Shown here one piece after another: positions 18,245 to 26,152 of a stretch of 64,000 nucleotides of DNA. Under the pieces are notes generated by a model. It was not told where the DNA came from, searched no databases, and worked only from the letters and a program-made list of their open reading frames with translations. This DNA is from Uliginosibacterium paludis (lineage in GTDB: Bacteria > Pseudomonadota > Gammaproteobacteria > Burkholderiales > Rhodocyclaceae), in NCBI RefSeq assembly GCF_039631355.1, contig NZ_JBDIVF010000001.1:806001-870000 (forward strand), in the 5' to 3' direction. The position numbers and the translations under genes are program-made. Positions within the stretch are counted from its first letter, which is position 1. Each line of letters begins with the position of its first letter.

Positions 18245-19332
18245 GTCTCAAGTGCGGCATCGTCGGCCTGCCCAATGTCGGCAAGTCCACGCTCTTCAAC
18301 GCCCTGACAAAATCGGGCATTGCTGCGGAAAACTATCCGTTCTGCACCATCGAACCGAACGTGGGCATTGTCGAAGTGCCAGATCCGCGCCTGGCCCAGC
18401 TTTCTGAAATCGTGAAGCCGCAGAAGATCCAGCCGGCAATCGTCGAGTTCGTCGACATTGCGGGTCTGGTGGCCGGCGCCTCCAAGGGCGAGGGCCTGGG
18501 CAACCAGTTCCTGGCCAACATCCGCGAGACCGATGCCATCGTGAACGTGGTGCGCTGCTTCGACGATGAAAACGTGATCCACGTGGCAGGCCGTGTTGAT
18601 CCGCTCGCCGACATCGAGACCATCCTGACCGAACTGGCACTGGCCGACATGACGGCCGTCGAGAAGGCCATCCAGCGCGAGCAGAAAAAAGCCCGCGCCG
18701 GAGACAAGGAAGCGCAGAAATTCGTCGCGCTGCTCGAAGGCCTGATGCCGCACCTCAACGAAGGCCAACCCGCACGCACCTTCAAGCTCTCCGATGACGA
18801 AAAGGCGCAACTCAAGCCCCTGTGCCTGATGACGCTCAAGCCCGCCATGTACGTGGGCAACGTGCTGGAAGACGGCTTCGAAAACAATCCCCACCTCGAT
18901 CGCCTCCGCGAGCACGCCGCCAAGGAAGGCGCGCCGGTCGTGGCCGTCTGCGCCAAGATCGAACAGGAACTGGCCGATCTCGATGACGAAGACAAGCTGG
19001 CCTTCCTGGCTGACCTGGGGCTCGACGAGCCGGGTCTGAACCGCCTGATCCGTGCGGGCTACGACCTGCTCGGACTGCAGACCTACTTCACCGCCGGTGT
19101 GAAGGAAGTGCGCGCCTGGACCATCCACAAGGGCGATACCGCCCCGCAAGCCGCTGGCGTGATCCATACCGATTTTGAGCGCGGCTTCATCCGTGCCCAG
19201 ACCATCTCGTTCGACGACTTCATCCAGTACAAGGGCGAGCAAGGCGCGAAGGAAGCCGGCAAGATGCGCGCCGAGGGCAAGGAATATGTCGTCCGCGACG
19301 GAGACGTTCTGAACTTCCTGTTCAACGTCTAA
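18241..19332 (+). CDS. ychF: Redox-regulated ATPase YchF
   Basis: 363 aa Obg-family P-loop protein that prefers ATP. G1 GLPNVGKSTLFNAL, switch region NYPFCTIEPNVG, G3 FVDIAGLVAGASKGEGLGN, and a C-terminal TGS domain ending DVLNFLFNV. It is the last gene of the forward core cluster and is followed by an intrinsic terminator, then by the prophage. Confidence 0.98.
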   Translation: MSLKCGIVGLPNVGKSTLFNALTKSGIAAENYPFCTIEPNVGIVEVPDPRLAQLSEIVKPQKIQPAIVEFVDIAGLVAGASKGEGLGNQFLANIRETDAIVNVVRCFDDENVIHVAGRVDPLADIETILTELALADMTAVEKAIQREQKKARAGDKEAQKFVALLEGLMPHLNEGQPARTFKLSDDEKAQLKPLCLMTLKPAMYVGNVLEDGFENNPHLDRLREHAAKEGAPVVAVCAKIEQELADLDDEDKLAFLADLGLDEPGLNRLIRAGYDLLGLQTYFTAGVKEVRAWTIHKGDTAPQAAGVIHTDFERGFIRAQTISFDDFIQYKGEQGAKEAGKMRAEGKEYVVRDGDVLNFLFNV

Positions 19333-19385
19333 TCCAGCAGATGCAACAATCAGAAATGGCTTGAAACATACTGAAGCCATACAGA

Positions 19386-19418
19386 AGCCCGCAAAGACTA
19401 GCTCTGGCGGGCTTTTTT
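19386..19418 (+). terminator. Intrinsic terminator after ychF
   Basis: AGCCCGC / GCGGGCT stem with a 14-nt loop and a run of six T. It marks the end of the core operon and lies just left of the prophage. Confidence 0.85.
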
Positions 19419-19420
19419 AC

Positions 19421-19472
19421 GTCTATTGACTGCTCGTGAAACATCATGAAATTTCACTTGCTTTCAATAGAC
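19421..19472. repeat. Nested inverted repeats at the left prophage end
   Basis: GTCTATTGA (19421-19429) is an exact inverted repeat of TCAATAGAC (19464-19472). Inside it GTGAAA and TTTCAC form a second pair. It lies between the ychF terminator and the integrase arm-like repeats, where attL is expected, so it may belong to the recombination site. Confidence 0.5.
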
Positions 19473-19474
19473 AG

Positions 19475-19527
19475 GCGGGTACAAAAGCGGGTACGAGGCA
19501 GAGTTTTGATGTTGATATAGCGGGTAC
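19475..19527 (+). promoter_or_regulatory. GCGGGTAC repeats upstream of the integrase (probable arm-type sites)
   Basis: Three exact copies of GCGGGTAC begin at 19475, 19487 and 19520. The first two are 12 bp apart, as are the related copies at the right end. The third overlaps a TACAAT element (19525-19530) that could be the integrase -10 box, which suggests autoregulation. Functions are inferred from position. Confidence 0.6.
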
Positions 19528-19559
19528 AATCGAAGCGTCCACTCCTTCAGAGGCATGCC

Positions 19560-20762
19560 ATGCTGACAGACGCCCATTGCCGCAACGCCAAACCCCGCGA
19601 AAAGCTATATCGGCTGAAGGACTTCAATGGCCTGTACTTGGAAATCAAGCCCTCCGGCATCAAAGCCTGGCGCTACCGATACAAGCTGAACAACAAAGAA
19701 TCCATGTTCGCTCTGGGCAACTATCCAGACATGGGGTTGGCCGACGCGCGCGAACGCTGTGATGAAGTGCGAAAGCAGGTCAAGCAGGGCATTCACCCCG
19801 TCGTGCACCGCAAGCAGGAAAAGGCCCGCCTCATCAAGGAAGCGGCTGACACTTTTGAAGCTCTCGCGACGGAATGGCTGGCACTCAAGAGCTGGGAAAC
19901 CGTCACCAAAGCTCGACGGCTAAACATGCTTGAGCGAGTGGTTTTCCCAACCATTGGCAAATTGCCAATCAAGCAGATCACCCCTCCGATCATCCTCAGC
20001 ATTCTTCTGAAGAGCTCAAAGGAAAATGGAGTCACAGTCGCCGCCGAAGCAAAGCGCACCATGTTCGGCATCTTTGAGCTTGCTTGTGAGACTTTCAGGG
20101 TTGACGCGAACCCGGTTCATCAATGGCGCGAGGCACTACCGAAAAACAAGACCCAGCATAAACGTGCCTTGAGTACCGCAGAAATCGGGCAACTCCTGAA
20201 AGACTTCTCCGGGCACGGCGGTCATTTCCAGACGATATATGCCTTCCGACTCATGTGGCTCACGCTAACGCGCCCCAATGAAGCAGTCCGGGCAGAATGG
20301 TCCGAGATCGACTTGGAGTCCGGCCTATGGAAAATTCAAGCTCACCGCATGAAAAATCGGCGAGAGCATGTGGTTCCCTTGCCTCGCCAAGCTGTCGATC
20401 TACTAAAGGCTTTGCACCCAATCACGGGTTCTACGCCGTTTGTCTTTCCGTGCCGTGATGATCGGAACAAGCCAATGGCTGATGCCACGATTCGCCAAGC
20501 ACTGAAGAAACTTGGCTGGGCAACAAAATATAGCCCTCACGGCACGCGAACTACAGGATCGACGAGACTTAACGAACTCGGCCACCGAGGTGACGTGATT
20601 GAAGCGCAACTGGCGCACACCGAGCCCAATTCGGTGCGTCGAACGTACAACCATGCGACGTACCTCGATGAGCGACGCGAGATGATGCAAAGGTGGGCAG
20701 ACCTGTTAGATGGCTGGCAGAAAATCTCTGAAAGCGTAGAGCCTGCTGCTACTGCTCAATAG
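19560..20762 (+). CDS. Tyrosine-type phage integrase (P4-like, DUF4102 arm-binding domain)
   Basis: 400 aa. The N-terminal DUF4102 arm-type DNA-binding domain reads LTDAHCRNAKPREKLYRLKDFNGLYLEIKPSG. A core-binding domain follows, then a catalytic domain with Arg in LTRPNEAVRAEW, HxxR in PHGTRTTGSTRLNELG and the nucleophile Tyr in VRRTYNHATYLDERR. AGAGG precedes the ATG. It should catalyse site-specific integration and excision. Filamentous phages more often exploit host XerCD, so an own P4-type integrase is notable. Confidence 0.95.
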   Translation: MLTDAHCRNAKPREKLYRLKDFNGLYLEIKPSGIKAWRYRYKLNNKESMFALGNYPDMGLADARERCDEVRKQVKQGIHPVVHRKQEKARLIKEAADTFEALATEWLALKSWETVTKARRLNMLERVVFPTIGKLPIKQITPPIILSILLKSSKENGVTVAAEAKRTMFGIFELACETFRVDANPVHQWREALPKNKTQHKRALSTAEIGQLLKDFSGHGGHFQTIYAFRLMWLTLTRPNEAVRAEWSEIDLESGLWKIQAHRMKNRREHVVPLPRQAVDLLKALHPITGSTPFVFPCRDDRNKPMADATIRQALKKLGWATKYSPHGTRTTGSTRLNELGHRGDVIEAQLAHTEPNSVRRTYNHATYLDERREMMQRWADLLDGWQKISESVEPAATAQ

Positions 20763-21471
20763 ATTTCATCAAATCCACAGATCCTAGATAGTCTTGTCGC
20801 GCACTCTCTAGCTTTTCCCTTACTGCAAGTAAGGAAATGGGTAGTTCAAGCTTCTTCGCGTCAAGATTGATGGCCCGCAGTTTCTCAGTCAGATCGTCTA
20901 GCACGACACCCCTGCTTTTCAGGCTCAGGATAGGCAGAAGTACATCGAGCATAATTTCGACATGCCTCAGCTTGCGGCACAAAAGCAAATTTGCAAGCAG
21001 CCGCTGAGCTCTCTCCTTTTCCGATGCTTCATCTACGAAGCTACCGATGTTGCGTTTTGTGAGGTCACGCGCCTCAACGGGCAGATCAAACCCATCCTCC
21101 CAAAACATATCCACGTACGTTTCCAGCTCCTGATTCGCCTTCAGTAGCGTCTCGAAGTACGTTTTGACGACCTCCTCCGAGGCACGAGTAGCGGTCGGAA
21201 ACCCACATCCTTTTGGCGCAAAGTGGCCGAATTGCTGATCTTCCACGCCCGTGGAAATCCAAAAAGCATATTCAGGCCAGGTCTTTGCAGCGCCTTCCAC
21301 TAGCGCCCCGCTAGGTACCCCACCTCGGCTCCACCAAGTTCGCCAGGTGCTTTCTGTTACCCCGGTTAGTTCCCGGAGCAGTGGAAACCTGCGCTTTTCT
21401 GGCGTCTGGCTGGAGATAAGCAATCGGAGCCGATCCCCAATTGCCGATTTGCCGGCGACTTCGCTTGACAT
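20749..21471 (-). CDS. Probable phage transcriptional regulator (divergent repressor candidate)
   Basis: 240 aa from the ATG at 21471, chosen for the AAAGGA ribosome site 6 nt upstream. The N-terminal 60 residues (GDRLRLLISSQTPEKRRFPLLRELTGVTESTWRTWWSRGGVPSGALVEG) look like a helix-turn-helix; the rest is mostly helical with no recognised domain. It is the only leftward gene in the replication-capsid part of the prophage, overlaps the end of the integrase gene by 14 nt, and is divergent from the early operon with a perfect palindrome between. A repressor role is inferred. Confidence 0.7.
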   Translation of the reverse strand: MSSEVAGKSAIGDRLRLLISSQTPEKRRFPLLRELTGVTESTWRTWWSRGGVPSGALVEGAAKTWPEYAFWISTGVEDQQFGHFAPKGCGFPTATRASEEVVKTYFETLLKANQELETYVDMFWEDGFDLPVEARDLTKRNIGSFVDEASEKERAQRLLANLLLCRKLRHVEIMLDVLLPILSLKSRGVVLDDLTEKLRAINLDAKKLELPISLLAVREKLESARQDYLGSVDLMKSIEQ

Positions 21472-21497
21472 GCCAAATCCTTTCACATACGCTTATT

Positions 21498-21515
21498 TAC
21501 GTTCAATTGAACGTA
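21498..21515. promoter_or_regulatory. Perfect 18-bp palindrome, probable operator
   Basis: TACGTTCAATTGAACGTA is fully self-complementary and lies 27 bp before the regulator start on one side and 81 bp before the AlpA-like gene on the other, the expected place for a lysogeny operator. Confidence 0.65.
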
Positions 21516-21595
21516 TTGCGGCGCGATTGAGACCATCCGATTGTAGCTGAGGTCTTCAAGCGTGGCAGGCAGTTTGGTTCCAGCGGAGGGGGTTT

Positions 21596-21796
21596 ATGGC
21601 AACAACCATCGAAAGTTACGCATCGGTTCTGGCCCGCATCGGGATCAGCCGCCCAACCTTGTGGCGCTGGCTGCGCGATGAAAGCAATGACTTTCCGCGC
21701 CCTGTCCGGCTTGGCAAGCGAAAGCTTGGCTTCGTTGTAGCCGAGGTCGATTCCTGGGTTCTTTCGCGGGGAACTGCGAGCGGGGCGCAGAAATGA
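21596..21796 (+). CDS. AlpA-family / excisionase-like DNA-binding protein
   Basis: 66 aa with a strong ribosome site GGAGGGGG. The sequence YASVLARIGISRPTLWRWLRDESNDFPRPVRLGKRKLGFVVAEVDSWV has the winged-helix layout of AlpA/MerR-like proteins (HTH, then the FPRPVRLG wing, then a helix with W). Such proteins switch early phage genes or act as recombination directionality factors. It is the first gene of the early operon. Confidence 0.85.
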   Translation: MATTIESYASVLARIGISRPTLWRWLRDESNDFPRPVRLGKRKLGFVVAEVDSWVLSRGTASGAQK

Positions 21797-22029
21797 AAGC
21801 GCGGCGGCCGCTCGTTCAGCTCGATATGTTCCCCGAGGCGCTTGCCCCGGGGATGAACTTCTATGCGCGAGCCATGGCAGGCGTCGCCAAAGAAAACGCA
21901 GCGACACAGCCGACCGGCAGCGCAACGCCCGCAGCGCGCCAGCGCGAGGACGAGGGCGCAGCCGAGTCGGCGCCTCTAGGTAAATCTATACGGATTTTGT
22001 TGTCAACGCCGGCAAAGGCAGGTTCGTGA
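21793..22029 (+). CDS. Small phage protein of unknown function
   Basis: 78 aa, coupled by ATGA overlap to the AlpA-like gene and ending 1 nt before the initiator start. It is rich in Ala, Arg and Glu with no membrane segment; it begins KARRPLVQLDMFPEALAPGMNFYARAMAGVAKENA. Not recognised. Its tight placement between regulator and rep suggests a role in replication or its control. Confidence 0.65.
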   Translation: MKARRPLVQLDMFPEALAPGMNFYARAMAGVAKENAATQPTGSATPAARQREDEGAAESAPLGKSIRILLSTPAKAGS

Positions 22030-22030
22030 T

Positions 22031-23236
22031 GTGTCCCGACTTGCCGACCTTCGCTTTGTTGAAACCCTGCCTGTCGGGGTCCGTCACATCCGCGATGGTG
22101 TTGCCATCCCAGCGCCGTCAGAAGCTGCGCTTCGGGTCTATCGATACATTCTGCTTCAGGGCAGTCAGGACTTGCTCTATCCATTCTGGCGGGATGTTGT
22201 TGATCGCGACACCGGTGAAATCACGGGCAAGAGGAGTGAGTTCAGGGTCAGCGTATGTGGCAGAACCGCGCTTGAGCACGACGTGCCCGTCTATCGGAAT
22301 GCTAAGGGTGGGGTCGGCATCGGAGGGGTTCTTCGCTGCGGGAACGTTTGGGGCTGCGTTTTTTGCTGCGCAAAGGTTATGCGACGACGGGCGGAGCAAA
22401 TCGGCGCGCTATTCGAGGCCATACATGCGGAAGGCGGAGGCGCAGTAATGGTCACGTTCACGTGTGCGCATCGGCTGGACGACTCTTTGGCCCTGATGCT
22501 GGAAAAGTTCAAATCAGCCCAACGCACGCTCAGTCAATCACGTCAGTTCCGTGCCTTGGCCGAGTCTCGAAGCGGTGCATGTGTTGCCACTGAAATTAAG
22601 TGGAGCCCGCGTAATGGCTGGCACCCTCACCAGCACCAGGCGTGGTTCTTTCCGCGCCCATTGTCATCTGACGAGACCGAGCTGCTTTCAGCTTCGCTAT
22701 TCCCTGTTTGGCAAAGCGCGCTGCTCAAGCATGGTTTGGACTGCCGCGAGTTTTTCAAAGATCGGCGTGTTGGCGTTGATGTACGGCCGGCATGGGACGC
22801 CAGTGAGTATCTCGCCAAATTTGACCGAGAGCGGGACTGGAGCCTGTCTGCCGAAATGACTGCCGGCAGGCTGAAAACCGGTGGATCGCAATCGCTGACT
22901 CCCTGGGCAATTCTGGAAGACGCCATTCAGCGCGGGCGCGAATCGCAAGCCTTCACGCTCTGGCTCGAATACCTGCGCGCGACCAAAGGCAAGTCCTGCA
23001 TTTCGATGAAGGCTGCGGCCCCTCTTCTCCGGCGCTTCGATCTGCCCGTCACGTTTGACGACATCGAGGATGCGAATGCGCAGGGCGAGTCCTCAATCAT
23101 CACCCGAGTTGGCCGTGTCGAGTTCGAGAGCATCGTCAAGGCTGGCGGCATGGGCAAATTTTTGGAAGCCGCTCGATCTGGCGGTGCAGAAGCAGTCGAG
23201 CACATCGCTCAAAACATTGATTGGTCATTTTCGTAA
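22031..23236 (+). CDS. Rolling-circle replication initiator (HUH endonuclease, Rep_1-like)
   Basis: 401 aa from a GTG start. A Cys cluster CGNVWGCVFCCAKV lies near residues 103-116; the metal-binding motif HPHQH is at about 198-202 (GWHPHQHQAWF), and a candidate nucleophile Tyr is in DASEYLAKF about 70 residues later. This is the layout of plasmid-type Rep_1 (pUB110/pIJ101) initiators, not of f1 gene II. It should nick the double-stranded origin to start phage DNA synthesis. Confidence 0.9.
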   Translation: MSRLADLRFVETLPVGVRHIRDGVAIPAPSEAALRVYRYILLQGSQDLLYPFWRDVVDRDTGEITGKRSEFRVSVCGRTALEHDVPVYRNAKGGVGIGGVLRCGNVWGCVFCCAKVMRRRAEQIGALFEAIHAEGGGAVMVTFTCAHRLDDSLALMLEKFKSAQRTLSQSRQFRALAESRSGACVATEIKWSPRNGWHPHQHQAWFFPRPLSSDETELLSASLFPVWQSALLKHGLDCREFFKDRRVGVDVRPAWDASEYLAKFDRERDWSLSAEMTAGRLKTGGSQSLTPWAILEDAIQRGRESQAFTLWLEYLRATKGKSCISMKAAAPLLRRFDLPVTFDDIEDANAQGESSIITRVGRVEFESIVKAGGMGKFLEAARSGGAEAVEHIAQNIDWSFS

Positions 23237-23247
23237 AGGAGAAAGAA

Positions 23248-23634
23248 ATGTCGCTTTTGTCTCGTCACGTTGCAGAACTGAAGAGTGAGGAATTCGTGCT
23301 GGGGGTCTCGACCGGGTTTGAGGGCGAGAAGGGCACCAGGATGGAGGGGATCGAATCGACCAAGATCTGCATCGTATCGACGCCTGCCAGCAAGAACTGG
23401 ACGGGCTTCACCGCTCTGGATCAAAAGATTGCGGACGCCGATGTGGGCCGCAGCATGAAAGACAAGCTCTTTCCGGCTCGCTGTTTCATCACCTATCGCC
23501 GGGTGACGGCGGTTGAAAAGAAGGTCATGGATGGTCGCGAGGTTTCCAGCGACGTTGAGAAGCTCGTTGTCGTTGGCATTGAGTACATCTGCCAAGTTGA
23601 TCTTGTCGATGTGAAGGTTGCCAAGGCTGCATAA
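23248..23634 (+). CDS. Probable single-stranded DNA-binding protein (gene V position)
   Basis: 128 aa with GGAG before the ATG. It is beta-rich (EFVLGVSTGFEGEKGTRMEGIESTKICIVST, KLVVVGIEYICQVDLVDVKVAK) with no membrane segment. It lies directly between rep and the capsid genes, where inoviruses encode the ssDNA-binding protein that coats the genome before export. The family is not recognised from sequence alone; the call is from position and character. Confidence 0.6.
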   Translation: MSLLSRHVAELKSEEFVLGVSTGFEGEKGTRMEGIESTKICIVSTPASKNWTGFTALDQKIADADVGRSMKDKLFPARCFITYRRVTAVEKKVMDGREVSSDVEKLVVVGIEYICQVDLVDVKVAKAA

Positions 23635-23646
23635 GGTTTTCTCTCC

Positions 23647-24018
23647 ATGGCTACAGTCACTTTCAACAATACGACCGTCGCGGTAACTGACCTGACGTGT
23701 TCCAACGTCAAACCGGCGGTTTCCGCTGCGCTCGGCTGGGGAAGTGGCTGGTCCGCACAGTCATGCACATCAGACCCGGTTCAAGCCAACACCATCATCA
23801 CTTTCGCCTCAGGGACAAGTACGTGGCAAGGCGTCATTACGGCGGTCGTGAATAACCCAGTCTCATCTATGACAGCCATCAGCCCGAGCTGTACCCCGGA
23901 GTCCTTCGATTACACATATGCCGAACAAGTATGGGCGGCAGCATTTTGCGTCACGGTGGGTCTGTATCTCGTGGCACTCAAGGTTGGAACGATTCTGCGC
24001 TTCTTCCGAGGCGCGTAA
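23647..24018 (+). CDS. Putative minor virion membrane protein
   Basis: 123 aa. The first 95 residues are Thr/Ser/Val-rich with cysteines in DLTCSNVK, AQSCTSDP and SPSCTPES. A C-terminal hydrophobic helix (VWAAAFCVTVGLYLVALKVGTIL) ends in a basic tail RFFRGA, like the inside end of coat proteins. No signal peptide and only a weak ribosome site. It lies between the ssDNA-binding candidate and the major coat gene. Function inferred. Confidence 0.6.
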   Translation: MATVTFNNTTVAVTDLTCSNVKPAVSAALGWGSGWSAQSCTSDPVQANTIITFASGTSTWQGVITAVVNNPVSSMTAISPSCTPESFDYTYAEQVWAAAFCVTVGLYLVALKVGTILRFFRGA

Positions 24019-24069
24019 TCGAAACAAGCGCGTCCGGCGCACCCGGACATTTCTTTGAAAGGAAGCAAC

Positions 24070-24300
24070 ATGAAAAAACTCTTCGCAATTTTCGTCGCCG
24101 CAATGGTGGCTCTGGTTACTCCGATGGTTTCGTTTGCGCAAACGGCCACCAATACCGGCCCCGACTTTTCGACCCTGACCAGCCAGATCGATCTGTCGAC
24201 CACCATCACCGCCATCATGGCTATCGGCGTTTCGGCCATGGGTCTGCTTCTCGCCATCAAGGGCGTGAAGATCGTCTGGCGCATGTTCAAGGGTGCCTGA
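24070..24300 (+). CDS. Major coat protein (gene VIII type)
   Basis: 76 aa. The leader MKKLFAIFVAAMVALVTPMVSFA is cut after FA-Q-type residues, leaving about 53 residues: an acidic/polar N-terminus, a membrane helix ITAIMAIGVSAMGLLLAIKGV, and the basic tail KIVWRMFKGA that contacts DNA. Size, order and charge pattern match pVIII. AAAGGA precedes the ATG and a terminator follows. Confidence 0.93.
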   Translation: MKKLFAIFVAAMVALVTPMVSFAQTATNTGPDFSTLTSQIDLSTTITAIMAIGVSAMGLLLAIKGVKIVWRMFKGA

Positions 24301-24325
24301 TCAGCCCCCTTTGTCGCCATGACAT

Positions 24326-24350
24326 GGGGAGGGCTAGCACTCCCCTTTTC
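24326..24350 (+). terminator. Terminator after the major coat gene
   Basis: GGGGAG / CTCCCC stem, 8-nt loop, then TTTTC. A second hairpin TTTTCGC / GCGAAAA follows at about 24354-24371. A central terminator behind gene VIII is typical of filamentous phages and lifts coat expression above the distal genes. Confidence 0.8.
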
Positions 24351-24392
24351 ACTTTTTCGCGCCCGCGAAAATTTCCATCGAAGGCTCTCACC

Positions 24393-24479
24393 ATGACCAG
24401 CACTCAGATTTGGTACATCTTCGTTTTTGCTTGGGGACAGCTGTGTGCATGGGCTGTCATCAAAGGACTGTCACTATGA
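24393..24479 (+). CDS. 28-aa membrane protein (gene VII/IX-like)
   Basis: A 28-codon ORF encoding MTSTQIWYIFVFAWGQLC then AWAVIKGLSL, almost entirely one hydrophobic helix. Its stop overlaps the start of the adhesin gene (ATGA). Inovirus tip proteins pVII and pIX are about 32-33 aa single helices in this neighbourhood, so this is the best candidate here. Confidence 0.7.
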   Translation: MTSTQIWYIFVFAWGQLCAWAVIKGLSL

Positions 24480-25831
24480 TCGCCCGTGCGTTCGCACTGC
24501 TGGCGGCATTGATATTGACCCTTCATGCGGCATCAGCGAGCGCTCAAGCATTGCCGGTTTCCAGAGGTGTCAATCGTGCAGTCAGCGGCGTTACTCAGCA
24601 ATCAATGAGGTCACGTGGTTTTGCTGCGAATGACCCTCGCTTTTACGACACACTGTCCGGTATGTCTGGCGTTGCCGGATCGGCGGTAGGCTCTGCGGCC
24701 GGGGCTGGTGTCGTTGTCATGCTTGGCGCCACAGCGCCTGCTTGGGCCACCGCCATGCTCGCGACGGCAGCAGCTGCCGCCGTTGGATACGGTGTCACGC
24801 TTGCCATCGATGGGCTCGTGAACTGGCTCTTCCACAAGGACACAATGAAGGTTGACCAATACCAGGCGGCCAACCTGTCGTATAGCGCCGACGGATTCGG
24901 TGTCGGCGATATTGTTTGGAGCGGGTGGGACCCGGCCGGTCGGCAAGTATATGGAAGCGATCCGAATGCGTTGGCACAAGAACTGTATTACGCGGCCAAG
25001 CGAGCTCAAGGGATTGCTCAGCCGAGTAAGCCCAATTGCTTTTCCGCAAACTCGATTACCTACTACTGTGGGAATACCTCAGTAAGTTATGGCCTAAGGG
25101 CTGAGGTTTCGTGCGGCAGGGGCATGCTTGCGGTGGCAAATGTCTGCACCAGCTATAGCTATCCTCTCGAAAGCACCGTCCAGAACGTTCCGGGGCGAAC
25201 CTTGCAACAAGCGGTAGCGGCGCTACCTGAAAGTGAGCTTGCAAAGCCCCTGAATCCGCAAATTGTCGCTGATCTTGCCAACCAACTTTGGCAGCAAGCA
25301 GCTACGCAGCCGGGATACCGGGGCCTGCCATACCAGCAGGCAAACCCCATCACTGCATCAGAAGCGCAGACATGGATGGACCAAAACCCAAGCTACTGGC
25401 CAACAGTGCGTGATTTCGTTCAGCCTCAACCGACGACCGATCCTACTTCGTACTCCCTTCCGTTCAACCCTACCGCCCCTGCGTCACAGCTCCAGCAAAC
25501 GACGAATCCGAATCCAAATGCTGTGAATCCTGCTGCCGAGCAACCACAGGTCAATCTTGGGGATGATCCAGCCATTCCTCAGCCTGAGCTTGAGCCTACG
25601 CCCACTGCTCAACAGATCTTGGCGCCTGTGTTGAACCTGTTGCCAAGCCTGCGCAATTTCATGATGCCAACAGGCGCCGGGACATGCCCGGTTGCCAGCT
25701 TTAGTGTTTGGAGTCACAGCTTTCAAATAGACGCGCACTGCACCGTCATTGGACAGAACCAGCAAATTATCCAGGCATTCATGTTCGTTGCTTGGTCGGT
25801 GCTGGCGCTGCTTGTCCTGCTTCGCGCTTGA
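24476..25831 (+). CDS. Attachment protein (gene III type)
   Basis: 451 aa. Signal peptide MIARAFALLAALILTLHA to SASA; a hydrophobic Ala/Gly-rich segment near residues 65-110; a Cys-containing mid domain; a long Pro/Asn/Thr-rich linker (about residues 330-385); and a C-terminal membrane anchor FMFVAWSVLALLVLLRA. This architecture and its place before the DUF2523 and zot genes fit pIII, the tip adhesin for host binding. The receptor is unknown. Confidence 0.85.
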   Translation: MIARAFALLAALILTLHAASASAQALPVSRGVNRAVSGVTQQSMRSRGFAANDPRFYDTLSGMSGVAGSAVGSAAGAGVVVMLGATAPAWATAMLATAAAAAVGYGVTLAIDGLVNWLFHKDTMKVDQYQAANLSYSADGFGVGDIVWSGWDPAGRQVYGSDPNALAQELYYAAKRAQGIAQPSKPNCFSANSITYYCGNTSVSYGLRAEVSCGRGMLAVANVCTSYSYPLESTVQNVPGRTLQQAVAALPESELAKPLNPQIVADLANQLWQQAATQPGYRGLPYQQANPITASEAQTWMDQNPSYWPTVRDFVQPQPTTDPTSYSLPFNPTAPASQLQQTTNPNPNAVNPAAEQPQVNLGDDPAIPQPELEPTPTAQQILAPVLNLLPSLRNFMMPTGAGTCPVASFSVWSHSFQIDAHCTVIGQNQQIIQAFMFVAWSVLALLVLLRA

Positions 25832-25840
25832 GGAACAACC

Positions 25841-26128
25841 ATGTACGGAATCCTTCTCTCCGCTCTCTGGTCGGCGCTGGCATGGGTCGCCCGATCTGTC
25901 CTGGTCAAGTTCGTTCTCTATTTCGGCCTGTTCTTCATCACAACAGAGTTCATCCAGATCCTGACGACCATCCTGCCTGATGGATCATCGCTTCGCAGCG
26001 CGTTTGGCGGTTTGCCCGGTTCGATGTGGTGGCTGATGAACATCATGCAGTTCAACGTCGGCGTGCCCATGGTTCTGTCGGCCTACGCCACTCGATTCAT
26101 CATCCGCCGCATCCCCGTGATCGGCTGA
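25841..26128 (+). CDS. DUF2523 family phage membrane protein (gene VI type)
   Basis: 95 aa with hydrophobic segments (LLSALWSALAWVARSVLVKFVLYFGLFFITTEFIQIL) and the conserved-looking C-terminal MNIMQFNVGVPMVLSAYATRFIIRRIPVIG. DUF2523 proteins sit between the adhesin and Zot genes in many inoviruses and correspond to pVI, which caps the virion with pIII. It starts 9 nt after the adhesin stop. Confidence 0.88.
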   Translation: MYGILLSALWSALAWVARSVLVKFVLYFGLFFITTEFIQILTTILPDGSSLRSAFGGLPGSMWWLMNIMQFNVGVPMVLSAYATRFIIRRIPVIG

Positions 26129-26152
26129 TTTTCGCAAATGCGAAAGTGACCC

